Positions 1-8,428 of a stretch of 64,000 nt of DNA are shown piece after piece. The notes under the pieces were generated by a model. It was not told where the DNA came from. It did not search any database and saw nothing but the letters and a program-made list of their open reading frames with translations. Within the stretch, counting starts at the first letter, position 1. Every line of letters starts with the position of its first letter. The translations under genes were made by a program, and so were the position numbers. Source of the stretch: Paracoccaceae bacterium (GTDB lineage Bacteria > Pseudomonadota > Alphaproteobacteria > Rhodobacterales > Rhodobacteraceae); NCBI GenBank assembly GCA_014872815.1, contig WKFK01000009.1, positions 1 through 64,000 of the forward strand, in the 5' to 3' direction.

Positions 1-129
1 CTCCGCGCCGGTCAGCTCGTTGAGATAATCAGACACACGCACAGGCGTGCGGCGAATATGCGGCCGAATACGATCATGCGCCGCCAACATGTCCTCATAG
101 GTTGGGATATACATATCGCTGTCAAACAT
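1..129 (-). CDS. bhcB: β-hydroxyaspartate dehydratase BhcB, N-terminal fragment
   Basis: Only the first 43 codons lie in the window; the gene runs off the left edge. The residues read MFDSDMYIPTYEDMLAAHDR, then a segment with HIRRTPVRVSDYLNELTG, the start expected of the PLP-dependent threonine/serine dehydratase fold. By family knowledge BhcB deaminates (2R,3S)-β-hydroxyaspartate to iminosuccinate in the β-hydroxyaspartate cycle. The start overlaps the bhcA stop by one base (TGATG), so the two are translationally coupled. Position behind bhcA and beside an IclR regulator supports BhcB over a generic threonine dehydratase, although the fragment alone cannot prove it. Confidence 0.8.
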   Translation of the reverse strand, partial: MFDSDMYIPTYEDMLAAHDRIRPHIRRTPVRVSDYLNELTGAE

Positions 130-1319
130 CAGGCCGCGTCCTTCTGTGCCGTGGCAGTGTTGCCGCGGTAGTAGTCCTGTGCGGCGGCCACGCCACTGCC
201 CAGTTTGATGTCCAGGCCAAGATCGACCATGCACATTTCAGCGGTTGCGATGCCCGACAGCGCCATCACGTCGGTCAAGCTGCCAAGGTGACCGATCCGG
301 AAGACTTTTCCGGCCACGTCGCCTAGGCCCACACCAAAGGCAACCCCGTATTTCTCCGCCGCATGGGTGACGATGTCGGTGGCGTTAAACCCTTCCGGCG
401 TTTTGATCGCACTCACGGTGTCAGAGTATACCGATGGGTTGGCAGCGCAGAGCTCCAGCCCCCAGGCGCCCACAGCGGCACGCACGCCTTCGGCAATGCG
501 GGTGTGGCGGGCAAAGACGTTGTCCAGACCTTCACTCAGCAGCATGGTGCAGGCTTCGTTCAGGCCATTCAGCAGCCCCACGGCAGGCGTGTACGGATAG
601 GCATTGGCAGCATAGCCTTTGGCCATATCGTGCACGTCAAAGAAGGTGCGCGGCAGTTTGGCGGTTTCCGTGGCGGCCATGGCTTTGGCGCTGAAACCCA
701 CGATGGCGAGGCCTGCGGTCAGCATGAAGCCTTTTTGCGAGCCGGTCACGGCGACATCCACGCCCCACTCGTCCATGCGGAAGTCCATCGAGGCAATCGA
801 GGACACGCCATCCACAAACAGCAGCGCCGGGTGGCCTGCGGCGTCCAAAGCGCGGCGCACGGCGGCGATGTCAGATTTCACACCAGTCGCGGTCTCGTTG
901 TGGGTGGCCAGCACGGCTTTGATGTTGTGGTTGGTGTCAGCCGTCAGGATTTCCTCATAGCGATCCGCGGGCAGACCTTCGCCCCAAGGGGTTTCCACAA
1001 CCTGTACATCGAGACCGTGGCGTTGGCACATGTCGATCCAGCGGTGGCTGAACATGCCGTTGCGCGCGGCGAGGATTTTGTCGCCGGCAGACAACGTGTT
1101 GGTCAGTGCGGTTTCCCAACCGCCGGTGCCGGTGGAGGGGAAGATAAAAATCTCCGCGCTTTCACTTTTGAGCACTTTGCGCACACCGTCGCGGGCGGGA
1201 TGCAGGATCTGGCCAAACAGCGGCGAGCGGTGGTCAATGGTTGGCATGTCACATGCCTTGCGCAGGCGCTCCGGGATGTTGGTGGGACCGGGAATAAAGA
1301 CAGGGTTTTGGAAGCTCAT
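129..1319 (-). CDS. bhcA: L-aspartate:glyoxylate aminotransferase BhcA
   Basis: A 396-residue class V aminotransferase of the alanine/serine-glyoxylate transaminase family, full length. The N-terminal NPVFIPGPTNIPERL is the family signature, Asp170 (FVDGVSS) is the likely pyridine-nitrogen contact, and Lys196 in TGSQKGFMLTAG is the PLP lysine. Annotation tools often call this serine-glyoxylate aminotransferase. Here it sits first in an operon with bhcB and is divergent from an IclR regulator, the arrangement known for the β-hydroxyaspartate cycle, in which BhcA makes glycine from glyoxylate with aspartate as donor. bhcC and bhcD would lie outside the window. Confidence 0.85.
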   Translation of the reverse strand: MSFQNPVFIPGPTNIPERLRKACDMPTIDHRSPLFGQILHPARDGVRKVLKSESAEIFIFPSTGTGGWETALTNTLSAGDKILAARNGMFSHRWIDMCQRHGLDVQVVETPWGEGLPADRYEEILTADTNHNIKAVLATHNETATGVKSDIAAVRRALDAAGHPALLFVDGVSSIASMDFRMDEWGVDVAVTGSQKGFMLTAGLAIVGFSAKAMAATETAKLPRTFFDVHDMAKGYAANAYPYTPAVGLLNGLNEACTMLLSEGLDNVFARHTRIAEGVRAAVGAWGLELCAANPSVYSDTVSAIKTPEGFNATDIVTHAAEKYGVAFGVGLGDVAGKVFRIGHLGSLTDVMALSGIATAEMCMVDLGLDIKLGSGVAAAQDYYRGNTATAQKDAA

Positions 1320-1392
1320 GGCAGGTCTCCTTCAAGCGTTAAGGTGACCATAGCGAGGCGAATTGCGGTAGGAAATTTTTTTGAAAAATGAT

Positions 1393-1457
1393 TTCACAAA
1401 ACGAAAATTCAGAAATTATATAATATTGTCATATGGTTGAATTTTTCATATTGTGAA
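1393..1457. promoter_or_regulatory. Divergent bhcA/bhcR promoter with two inverted operator copies
   Basis: The AT-rich gap between bhcA and bhcR holds two copies of one sequence in opposite orientation. TTCACAAAACGAAAATTC is at 1393-1410 on plus. The minus strand of 1439-1457 reads TTCACAATATGAAAAATTC. Each has a partial dyad of its own (TTC..GAA). A TATAAT-like stretch (1419-1424) lies between them. Position and symmetry suggest sites for the IclR regulator encoded next door; this is inferred. Confidence 0.6.
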
Positions 1458-1489
1458 TTTACTTTTCAATAATTTCGAAGGGGCTGTTT

Positions 1490-2332
1490 ATGGTTTCTCA
1501 AAGGAATAGCGAAAATGGCGGCCCCAAGACCCGGGGGCGGCCACGCGACTGGCATGACAAGACAGCGCAGAACACCATCAAATCGCTCGACCGCGCGATG
1601 GAGGTGTTTGAGTTTCTAAGCGAAGAACAGGGCAAAACCCTGTCGCAAATTGCCGATGAGATGGGACAATCCCCGGCCACGGTGTACCGCATTCTGGTGA
1701 CATTGGAGACACGCGGCTTGGTCGAATTCGAGGGCCGCGAGCAGCTTTGGCACATTGGGCCGCGCGCGTTTATCATCGGCGCAAAATTTCTGCGGCGCAC
1801 CAGCTTGGTGGATCGAGCTCGCCCGGTGATGCGCAGGCTGATGGAACAAACCGGAGAGACAGCCAACCTCGGTGTTGAACGCGGAGGACAGGTGCTTTTC
1901 CTCAGTCAGGTGGAGACACATGCCAGCATTCGGGCGTTTTTCCCGCCGGGGACACTGTCGCAAATGCACGCCTCGGGCATTGGCAAAGCACTGTTGGCAC
2001 ATATGGAAGCCGGGCGGCGCAATCGGTTGCTGGCGAGCGAAAAGCTCACAGAATTCACCGAACACACCATCATCGATGTGGATGCGCTTCTTGAAGACCT
2101 GCTTGCCATTCGAGAGCGTGGTTACTCGGTGGATGACGAAGAGCGCAACGTCGGCATGCGCTGTATCGCGGCGCCGGTGTTTGATTTTAACGGCGAAGCT
2201 GTGGCTGGGATTTCTGTGTCAGGACCCGCGAGCCGCGTGAGCCGCGAGGAAACCGAAGGTTTGGCACGCTCTGTGACCTCTGCGGCGCGCGAATTGACTT
2301 CGGCAATTGGCGGCGCGGCCACCGCACCTTGA
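1490..2332 (+). CDS. bhcR: IclR-family regulator of the β-hydroxyaspartate cycle
   Basis: A 280-residue IclR protein. A basic N-terminal tail (about 1-25) precedes a winged helix-turn-helix (about 28-90, with LSQIADEMGQSPATVYRIL as the recognition helix region). The C-terminal effector domain (about 105-270) includes the family's ASGIGKALLA segment and the MRCIAAPVFDFNGEAVAGIS segment. In known bhc loci BhcR is divergent from bhcABCD and senses glyoxylate; here it is divergent from bhcA across about 170 bases. The start at 1490 follows GAAGGGG with normal spacing. The next gene starts 47 bases after its stop and may be read from the same promoter. Confidence 0.85.
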   Translation: MVSQRNSENGGPKTRGRPRDWHDKTAQNTIKSLDRAMEVFEFLSEEQGKTLSQIADEMGQSPATVYRILVTLETRGLVEFEGREQLWHIGPRAFIIGAKFLRRTSLVDRARPVMRRLMEQTGETANLGVERGGQVLFLSQVETHASIRAFFPPGTLSQMHASGIGKALLAHMEAGRRNRLLASEKLTEFTEHTIIDVDALLEDLLAIRERGYSVDDEERNVGMRCIAAPVFDFNGEAVAGISVSGPASRVSREETEGLARSVTSAARELTSAIGGAATAP

Positions 2333-2379
2333 AAAATGTTTGCGCTACCAATTATGTAAAGACAGAGAGGGAGCGCAAC

Positions 2380-2934
2380 ATGACCAAGGACAGAGCCCCC
2401 CGGGCACTCATCGTTATGGGAGTCAGCGGCGTCGGCAAAACCACGGTGGCGCGGGCTTTGGCGGATCGGATTGGTGGACGCTATATCGAGGCCGACGCGT
2501 TTCATCCGCCAGAAAACATCGCCGCCATGGCAGCGGGGACACCATTAACGGACGCGATGCGCCAACCGTGGTTGGAAGCACTTTCAGATGCAATGCGACA
2601 GGCCCGGACATCTCAACCGAACACGCCCGTGGTGGTGGCCTGTTCTGCGCTGAAGCGCAGCTATCGAGATGCCCTACGCACCCAAAATCCCGACGCTTTG
2701 ATCGTGCACCTCTCCGCTAACCCCGAGGTTATTCGCGCACGTATCACGGCCAGAACCGATCATTTTATGCCTCCGAGCCTTCTGGACAGTCAGCTGTCTA
2801 CTCTGGAGCCACCGGCATCAGATGAGGCCTGTCTCACCGTTGACGCCAGCCGAACACCGGAGGAAATCGTGGCATCGGTTTGCCATAGTCTCGCTCACGG
2901 AGACGGCGCAGACGCATTGACTTCTGCCCGTTAG
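2380..2934 (+). CDS. gntK: Gluconokinase
   Basis: A 184-residue GntK-type kinase that phosphorylates D-gluconate to 6-phosphogluconate. Walker A is GVSGVGKTTVAR near the N-terminus, followed by the family signature ADAFHPPENIAAMAAGTPL and CSALKRSYRD. The ATG at 2380 is chosen because it follows a purine-rich GAGAGGGAG and begins where the family begins; an upstream in-frame start at 2329 would overlap bhcR and has no such site. The next gene encodes 6-phosphogluconate dehydrogenase, so the pair forms a gluconate-to-ribulose-5-phosphate unit. Confidence 0.9.
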   Translation: MTKDRAPRALIVMGVSGVGKTTVARALADRIGGRYIEADAFHPPENIAAMAAGTPLTDAMRQPWLEALSDAMRQARTSQPNTPVVVACSALKRSYRDALRTQNPDALIVHLSANPEVIRARITARTDHFMPPSLLDSQLSTLEPPASDEACLTVDASRTPEEIVASVCHSLAHGDGADALTSAR

Positions 2935-3015
2935 CGCATGACATAGGTGGAAGCGCACCGCAGTATCCAGCGGCACGGCCAGCCTAGTTTACCCCTTAAA
3001 ACAAGGAACATACCG

Positions 3016-4416
3016 ATGACGCTTGCACATTTTGGCCTCTACGGACTTGGCACAATGGGCACCGCATTGGCGCATAACATCGCCGAAAACGGCTTTGACC
3101 TGCATGTGGCGTCTTACCGGAAAGCTGATATGGACAGCTTTGTGGCCGAGGCGCCCGCTTTTGATGGCACATTCATTGGACACAACAGTCTGGCAGACAT
3201 GGTCCGTGACATGCCAACGCCCCGTGCGATCATTTTCCTGATACCAGCCGGGCAAGCGGTGGAGGATGCGATTTCGCAAGCACGCCCCCATATGCAGCCC
3301 GGTGACGTATTGATTGATGCAGGCAATTCGAGTTTTCAGGACACCCGCCGCCGTGCTGCTGACCTTGAAGCCAGCGGATTGGCCTATATGGGGATGGGCG
3401 TGTCCGGCGGTGAGTTTGGCGCGCGCACAGGCCCGTCGATGATGGTTGGCGGCACGGCCTCGGTCTGGGAAGCCATGCGCCCCATGCTGGAAGCGATCTC
3501 GGCCAAGTTCGACGGTGAAGCCTGCGTGGATCACGTTGGACCGGACGGCGCAGGGCATTTTGTGAAGACAGTGCACAACGGCATTGAATATGCCGACATG
3601 CAGCTTCTGGCAGAGAGCTACGGCCTGATGCGCCATGGCCTGGCGATGTCGCCAACCGAGATTGGCACTGAATTTGAGCGTTGGAACGATGGGCCAATGC
3701 GCAGCTACCTGGTCGAGATTTCCGGCGAAGTCTTGCAGACCGTTGATCCAAAGACGGACAAGCCACTTGTGGATGTGATTGTCGATACAGCGGGCCAGAA
3801 AGGCACCGGCCGCTGGACCGCGATTGAGGCGCAGAAGCTGGGCGTGGCAGCCAATACGGTTGAAGCCGCCGTGGGGGCACGGGTGTGGTCTGCCGGACGC
3901 GACGCACGTGCCGTTGGTGAAGAGATTTTTGCACCAGCGCGTGGCGCGGTTGCGCTGACCTCAACGCAGATGGAACAAGCGGCCTTGGCCACCCGCATCA
4001 TTGGCCACAGTCAGGGGTTTGACCTCTTAGCGAGCGCATCAGAGGAATTTGGCTGGGATTTAGACCTGTCACGCTGCGCTGAGATTTGGCGGGCGGGATG
4101 CATCATTCGGTCTGAACTGCTCAGCGGCATCGCAGATGCCTTCCGCAGCGCGCCACCGGCGGGAGTGCTGGCTTATGCGCCGGAGATGGCAGCGGCGCTC
4201 AAAGACACAATTCCCGCCTTGCGGGCTGTGGTGGGGGCCGCCATCGCCGCCGGGCATCCGGTGCCGGTGATGACAGCGGCGCTTGCGTGGTTTGACGGAA
4301 TGACGCAAGCGCGTGGCACAGCAGATCTGATCCAGGGGCAGCGCGATTTCTTTGGCCGCCATAGCTTTGCGCGGGTCGATGGTGGCAGCGGCCATCACGG
4401 GCCGTGGGCGGACTGA
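3016..4416 (+). CDS. gnd: 6-phosphogluconate dehydrogenase (decarboxylating)
   Basis: 466 residues, the usual length of the long-form dimeric enzyme. The N-terminal Rossmann motif is GLYGLGTMGTALAHN. The substrate-binding signature is GVSGGEFGARTGPSMMVGG, and the catalytic lysine region is FVKTVHNGIEYADMQL. It oxidatively decarboxylates 6-phosphogluconate to ribulose 5-phosphate. The ATG at 3016 follows AAGGA (3003-3007); 23 further in-frame codons upstream look untranslated. It lies 81 bases after gntK on the same strand. Coenzyme preference was not deduced. Confidence 0.92.
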   Translation: MTLAHFGLYGLGTMGTALAHNIAENGFDLHVASYRKADMDSFVAEAPAFDGTFIGHNSLADMVRDMPTPRAIIFLIPAGQAVEDAISQARPHMQPGDVLIDAGNSSFQDTRRRAADLEASGLAYMGMGVSGGEFGARTGPSMMVGGTASVWEAMRPMLEAISAKFDGEACVDHVGPDGAGHFVKTVHNGIEYADMQLLAESYGLMRHGLAMSPTEIGTEFERWNDGPMRSYLVEISGEVLQTVDPKTDKPLVDVIVDTAGQKGTGRWTAIEAQKLGVAANTVEAAVGARVWSAGRDARAVGEEIFAPARGAVALTSTQMEQAALATRIIGHSQGFDLLASASEEFGWDLDLSRCAEIWRAGCIIRSELLSGIADAFRSAPPAGVLAYAPEMAAALKDTIPALRAVVGAAIAAGHPVPVMTAALAWFDGMTQARGTADLIQGQRDFFGRHSFARVDGGSGHHGPWAD

Positions 4417-4424
4417 TCCCACGC

Positions 4425-4453
4425 AAAAAAAGGGCCGCCAAAGCGACCCTTTC
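4425..4453 (-). terminator. Intrinsic terminator after folD
   Basis: Read on minus, AAGGGTCGC pairs with GCGGCCCTT (one G-U) around a short loop and is followed by seven T. It lies between the convergent gnd and folD genes and may work weakly for gnd as well. Confidence 0.75.
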
Positions 4454-4475
4454 CAATTTCATCTGAACGATCGCT

Positions 4476-5378
4476 TTACGCCGTCAAACCTTCCGGCTCG
4501 GCCAGACCATTGGCACGGCAGCAGGCCGTCACGGTGTTGGCCAGCAAGCAGGCGATGGTCATCGGGCCAACGCCACCCGGCACCGGCGTGATCGCGCCGG
4601 CCACAGCGGCGGCGCTTTCAAAGTGCACATCGCCCACAAGACGGGTTTTGCCGTCGCCTTTTTCCGGTGCATCGATACGGTTTATGCCCACGTCGATCAC
4701 GGTTGCGCCGTCTTTGATCCAGTCGCCCGGCACCATTTCAGGGCGGCCAACGGCGGCCACCACGATATCAGCGCGCTTGACCACCTCTGGCAGATCTTTG
4801 GTGCGGCTGTGCGCGATGGTCACGGTACAGCTGTCGCCCAACAGAAGCTGCGCCATAGGCTTGCCCACGATATTGGAGCGACCAATCACCACCGCGTCCA
4901 TACCCGACAGCGAGCCGTGATGGTCGCGCAGCATCATCAGGCACCCCAGCGGCGTGCAGGGCACCATGGATTTCTGACCAGTGCCCAGAAGGCCCACGTT
5001 GGAAATATGGAAACCATCCACGTCTTTGGCCGGATCAATTGAGTTGATCACCAGATCTTCGTTCAAGTGGCCAGGCAGCGGCAGTTGCACCAGAATGCCG
5101 TGCACCTCTGGATCGTTGTTCAACTTGTCGATCAACGCCAGCAGGTCTGCCTCGGATGTGTCGACGTCAAGCTTGTGCTCATAGGAGTTCATACCGACTT
5201 CAACGGTCTGCTTGCCTTTGGAGCGCACATAAACTTGCGAGGCTGGGTCTTCGCCCACCAGCACCACGGCCAAACCTGGCGTGATGTCGTTTTCTTCTTT
5301 CAGACGTGCCACATGGCCCGCCACTTTCTCGCGAACTGTCGCCGCAAAGGCTTTGCCATCAATGATTTGTGCGCTCAT
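4476..5378 (-). CDS. folD: Methylenetetrahydrofolate dehydrogenase/cyclohydrolase FolD
   Basis: A 300-residue bifunctional enzyme interconverting 5,10-methylene- and 10-formyl-tetrahydrofolate with NADP. Seen are the catalytic lysine region [13 protein letters not shown], the QLPLPGHL motif, the dinucleotide motif [16 protein letters not shown] and the C-terminal [15 protein letters not shown]. The ATG at 5378 follows AAGGGGAG; a GTG codon directly before it is in frame but too near that site. It works with fhs on the same strand, the two being separated by a chorismate mutase gene. Confidence 0.95.
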   Translation of the reverse strand: MSAQIIDGKAFAATVREKVAGHVARLKEENDITPGLAVVLVGEDPASQVYVRSKGKQTVEVGMNSYEHKLDVDTSEADLLALIDKLNNDPEVHGILVQLPLPGHLNEDLVINSIDPAKDVDGFHISNVGLLGTGQKSMVPCTPLGCLMMLRDHHGSLSGMDAVVIGRSNIVGKPMAQLLLGDSCTVTIAHSRTKDLPEVVKRADIVVAAVGRPEMVPGDWIKDGATVIDVGINRIDAPEKGDGKTRLVGDVHFESAAAVAGAITPVPGGVGPMTIACLLANTVTACCRANGLAEPEGLTA

Positions 5379-5449
5379 CACACTCCCCTTTATGATCTGC
5401 CCGGGGGTGCGCCCCGGTGGGTGCTGTCAAACGCGCCGCTCCTTGCGCG

Positions 5450-5746
5450 TCAGTCTAAATCTATGGTTTTGGCTTCCCGGGCGATGGACCAGTCAATCAA
5501 CTGCCGCCACAAAATCTCTGCGATCTCGGTGTCCAGCCCTTCTTCTGCGGCGGTCTCTTTGACCTTGGACACAACGTCCTCGACGCGGGCAGGAATATTG
5601 GCCGGAAGCCCCACACCGCTTTTGATTTCAACGGCACGGTCAATGTAGGTGGTGCGCAGCGCCAGCAAGCGGACCAACTCGCGGTCTAACGTGTCGATCT
5701 GCGCACGTAGGGTTGGCATATCAGGACAATCGGCGGGGCTCAGCAT
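5450..5746 (-). CDS. Chorismate mutase, AroQ type
   Basis: A short all-helical protein of 98 residues of the type II chorismate mutase family, which converts chorismate to prephenate for phenylalanine and tyrosine. The N-terminal LRAQIDTLDRELVRLLALR carries the conserved D-x-x-D/L-x-x-L-L-x-x-R pattern, followed by a K in VEIKSG and the C-terminal WRQLIDWSIARE. The ATG at 5746 follows AGAGGA; a longer reading frame to 5794 lacks a ribosome site. It sits between fhs and folD, probably in one transcript. An isochorismate-pyruvate lyase of the same fold cannot be excluded. Confidence 0.8.
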   Translation of the reverse strand: MLSPADCPDMPTLRAQIDTLDRELVRLLALRTTYIDRAVEIKSGVGLPANIPARVEDVVSKVKETAAEEGLDTEIAEILWRQLIDWSIAREAKTIDLD

Positions 5747-5805
5747 GGCATCCTCTCGCAAGTGTTGCGCATGCCCTACCCCGCCTGCGTCCAAACCGCA
5801 ATGCG

Positions 5806-7482
5806 TCAGAACAGGCCTTCAACCAGTCCTTCGTCATTGATGCGGATATTCTCCGCCGCCGGGTGGCGTGGCAGGCCCGGCATGGTCATGATCGAACCAC
5901 AGATCACCACAATGAAGCCGGCACCCGCGCTCAGCCGTACTTCACGCACGGGCACGGAGTGACCTGTCGGCGCGCCGCGCAGATTTGGGTCAGTGGAGAA
6001 GCTGTATTGGGTCTTCGCCATACAAACCGGCAGGTGGCCATAGCCCGCGTCTTCCCAAGCCTTGAGTTGATCGCGGATTTTCTTGTCCGCCAGCACTTCG
6101 TCCGCACGGTAAATCGAAGTTGCGATGCGCTCAATTTTCTCAAACAGCGGCAGTTCGTCTTTGTAGAGCGGGGCAAACTGGCTCACACCGGCGTCGGCGA
6201 TTTCCGCAATGCGAGTCGCCAGTTCTTTGGTGCCTTCGGAGCCTTTTTCCCAGTGCTGACACAGGATCGCTTCAGAGCCCTGGCCTTCGACATAGTCTTT
6301 GACCGCCTGCACTTCCGCGTCGGTATCGGAGACAAAGTGGTTGATCGCAACAACGACCGGTACGCCGAACTGCTTCAGGTTGCCGATATGACGGCCCAGG
6401 TTGGCACAGCCTTCGTTCACAGCATCGACGTTTTCCGCGCCGAGGTCCGCTTTGGCGACGCCGCCGTTCATCTTCATCGCGCGGATGGTGGCAACCAGCA
6501 CGACCGCATCCGGCGCGAGGCCCGCTTTGCGGCATTTGATGTTCATGAACTTCTCAGCGCCCAGATCGGCGCCAAAGCCCGCTTCGGTCACCACATAATC
6601 CGCAACTTTCAGCGCAGTGGTCGTGGCGATCACGGAGTTACAGCCGTGCGCGATGTTGGCGAATGGGCCGCCGTGCACAAAGGCCGGGTTGTTTTCCAGC
6701 GTCTGTACCAGGTTCGGCTGCATCGCGTCTTTCAGCAGAACGGTCATCGCACCGTCGGCTTTAATGTCGCGCGCGTAGATCGGGCTGCGGTCACGGCGGT
6801 AGGCCACAATCATGTCGCCCAGACGTTTTTGCAGGTCATCCAGATTGTTGGCCAGACACAGGATCGCCATCACCTCAGAGGCCACTGTGATATCAAAGCC
6901 GGTCTGACGTGGGAAACCATTGGCAACCCCACCCAGCGAAGTCACGGTGTCCCGCAGCGCGCGGTCGTTCATGTCGAGCACACGACGCCAAGTCACACGG
7001 CGCTCGTCGATCTCCAGCTCGTTGCCCCAATAGATGTGGTTGTCGATCATCGCCGACAGCAGGTTGTGCGCGGAAGTGATCGCGTGGAAGTCGCCTGTGA
7101 AATGCAGGTTCATTTCTTCCATTGGCACGATCTGCGCGTAGCCACCGCCAGCCGCGCCGCCCTTCATACCGAAGTTTGGCCCCAGTGACGCCTCGCGGAT
7201 ACACACGGCGGCTTTCTTGCCAATCGCGTTCAGGCCGTCCCCCAGCCCCACGGTGGTGGTGGTTTTGCCTTCCCCCGCAGGTGTCGGGTTGATCGCGGTC
7301 ACAAGGATCAGCTTGCCATTTTCACGGTCCTGAACGGAGTTGATGAAATCTTGGCTGATCTTGGCTTTGTCGTGACCGTAAGGCAGCAGGTCATCACTTC
7401 CGATACCCAGCTTTGCGCCAATCTCCTGAATCGGTTGTTTCTTTGCCTCACGGGCGATTTCAATATCCGTTTTAAAGCTCAT
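5806..7482 (-). CDS. fhs: Formate-tetrahydrofolate ligase
   Basis: 558 residues, typical for the family. It condenses formate and tetrahydrofolate with ATP to 10-formyl-tetrahydrofolate. The nucleotide-binding loop is [18 protein letters not shown], followed by [20 protein letters not shown] and the [15 protein letters not shown] signature. The ATG at 7482 follows AGGGA at five bases and gives the usual N-terminus [10 protein letters not shown]; an alternative ATG lies at 7497. Together with folD it links formate to the one-carbon pool. Confidence 0.95.
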   Translation of the reverse strand: MSFKTDIEIAREAKKQPIQEIGAKLGIGSDDLLPYGHDKAKISQDFINSVQDRENGKLILVTAINPTPAGEGKTTTTVGLGDGLNAIGKKAAVCIREASLGPNFGMKGGAAGGGYAQIVPMEEMNLHFTGDFHAITSAHNLLSAMIDNHIYWGNELEIDERRVTWRRVLDMNDRALRDTVTSLGGVANGFPRQTGFDITVASEVMAILCLANNLDDLQKRLGDMIVAYRRDRSPIYARDIKADGAMTVLLKDAMQPNLVQTLENNPAFVHGGPFANIAHGCNSVIATTTALKVADYVVTEAGFGADLGAEKFMNIKCRKAGLAPDAVVLVATIRAMKMNGGVAKADLGAENVDAVNEGCANLGRHIGNLKQFGVPVVVAINHFVSDTDAEVQAVKDYVEGQGSEAILCQHWEKGSEGTKELATRIAEIADAGVSQFAPLYKDELPLFEKIERIATSIYRADEVLADKKIRDQLKAWEDAGYGHLPVCMAKTQYSFSTDPNLRGAPTGHSVPVREVRLSAGAGFIVVICGSIMTMPGLPRHPAAENIRINDEGLVEGLF

Positions 7483-7665
7483 GGTGGTCCCTGTCATAAT
7501 AGTTGACGCTTTCTGATCTCATTTGTAGCGCCGAAAAAACGGCAAAGAGACGCGTTTCCGACATATCCGGCACTTCTAGCGTCGGTATACGTGGCAGCAG
7601 TTTCGTTTTGGGGACGCCACGTCAACATCCGCGACAGATCGCTCCAATTGTGGAGTGCCAGAGAC

Positions 7666-8265
7666 TCAGGATTTGCGGGCCCGCTCCAAGTGGCTCCAAA
7701 CCGGTTGGTCCGGCACAAACAACCGCATTTTGTCCCCCACAGACAAACGGCCCGCCCGCTCCACCCAAGCCGTCACACCGCGTTTCCCCGTGGCGGCGTT
7801 TTTGAACTTTGGTCCATGCCCAGGATGCGCGCCTTCAATCACGCGGCCAGGCAAGACGCAGGGGCGGTTTTCCATATCCACAGTGATGGTCACGCCATCC
7901 GGCCCTTGCAGACGGGAATTCGGTGGCACGTGCGTGAAATCGGGAATGCCTTTGAGGACAATCGACGCCCCAACCCAGGCCGGGTCCACGGCCTCAAGCC
8001 CCATGTCCGCTGCGATCATGTCGAGTTCTTCCTGAGACAAGACCGACAGCTGGCGCACATTCATGATCTCAGTGCCCCGCTCATAAAGCGCCTTGACCCG
8101 CACACACGAAGGTCGCGTGATACCGGAGTGTGTCTCACCCGCATCGCCCCCGAGCGCGAGATCCAGAGCAGACACCTCCACTGCACTCAGGTCCTCTTTG
8201 GAATTGGCCACCCGCCCGAGCCAGACAACTTCGGCCTCAAAGGTTGTGGGTTTCAATGCAGGCAT
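7666..8265 (-). CDS. MOSC-domain protein
   Basis: A 199-residue protein read as a stand-alone MOSC (molybdenum cofactor sulfurase C-terminal) domain. Visible family features are the early HSGITRPSCVR segment, which replaces the usual H-x-G, and the later region DVENR-like (VDMENRPCVLPG) with GKRGVTAWVERAGRLSVGD. MOSC proteins move sulfur on to molybdenum cofactor or reduce N-hydroxylated compounds; the substrate here is unknown. The ATG at 8265 follows GAGGGAGGA. No molybdenum enzyme lies nearby. Confidence 0.75.
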   Translation of the reverse strand: MPALKPTTFEAEVVWLGRVANSKEDLSAVEVSALDLALGGDAGETHSGITRPSCVRVKALYERGTEIMNVRQLSVLSQEELDMIAADMGLEAVDPAWVGASIVLKGIPDFTHVPPNSRLQGPDGVTITVDMENRPCVLPGRVIEGAHPGHGPKFKNAATGKRGVTAWVERAGRLSVGDKMRLFVPDQPVWSHLERARKS

Positions 8266-8364
8266 GTCGTCCTCCCTCATCAACTTGGTCTGGACCGTAG
8301 TGATTGACGGGAGGGCAGACAATCAAAGATAGGTGATGGACCTGTTCAACATCTGTGCGCCGCC

Positions 8365-8400
8365 AAAAAAGAAAACCCCGGAGCGCCTCACGCTCCGGGG
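8365..8400 (-). terminator. Intrinsic terminator after ftsH
   Basis: A perfect ten-base stem CCCCGGAGCG / CGCTCCGGGG (8376-8385 and 8391-8400) with loop CCTCA. On minus it is followed by a T-rich run. It closes the tol-pal to ftsH transcript. Confidence 0.9.
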
Positions 8401-8428
8401 TTATTTGGTCTTCGGCCTATCGCTCAGC

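Noticed and set aside
129-1319. Serine-glyoxylate aminotransferase of the serine cycle
   Set aside because: Linked bhcB and IclR genes and no serine-cycle genes nearby favour BhcA.
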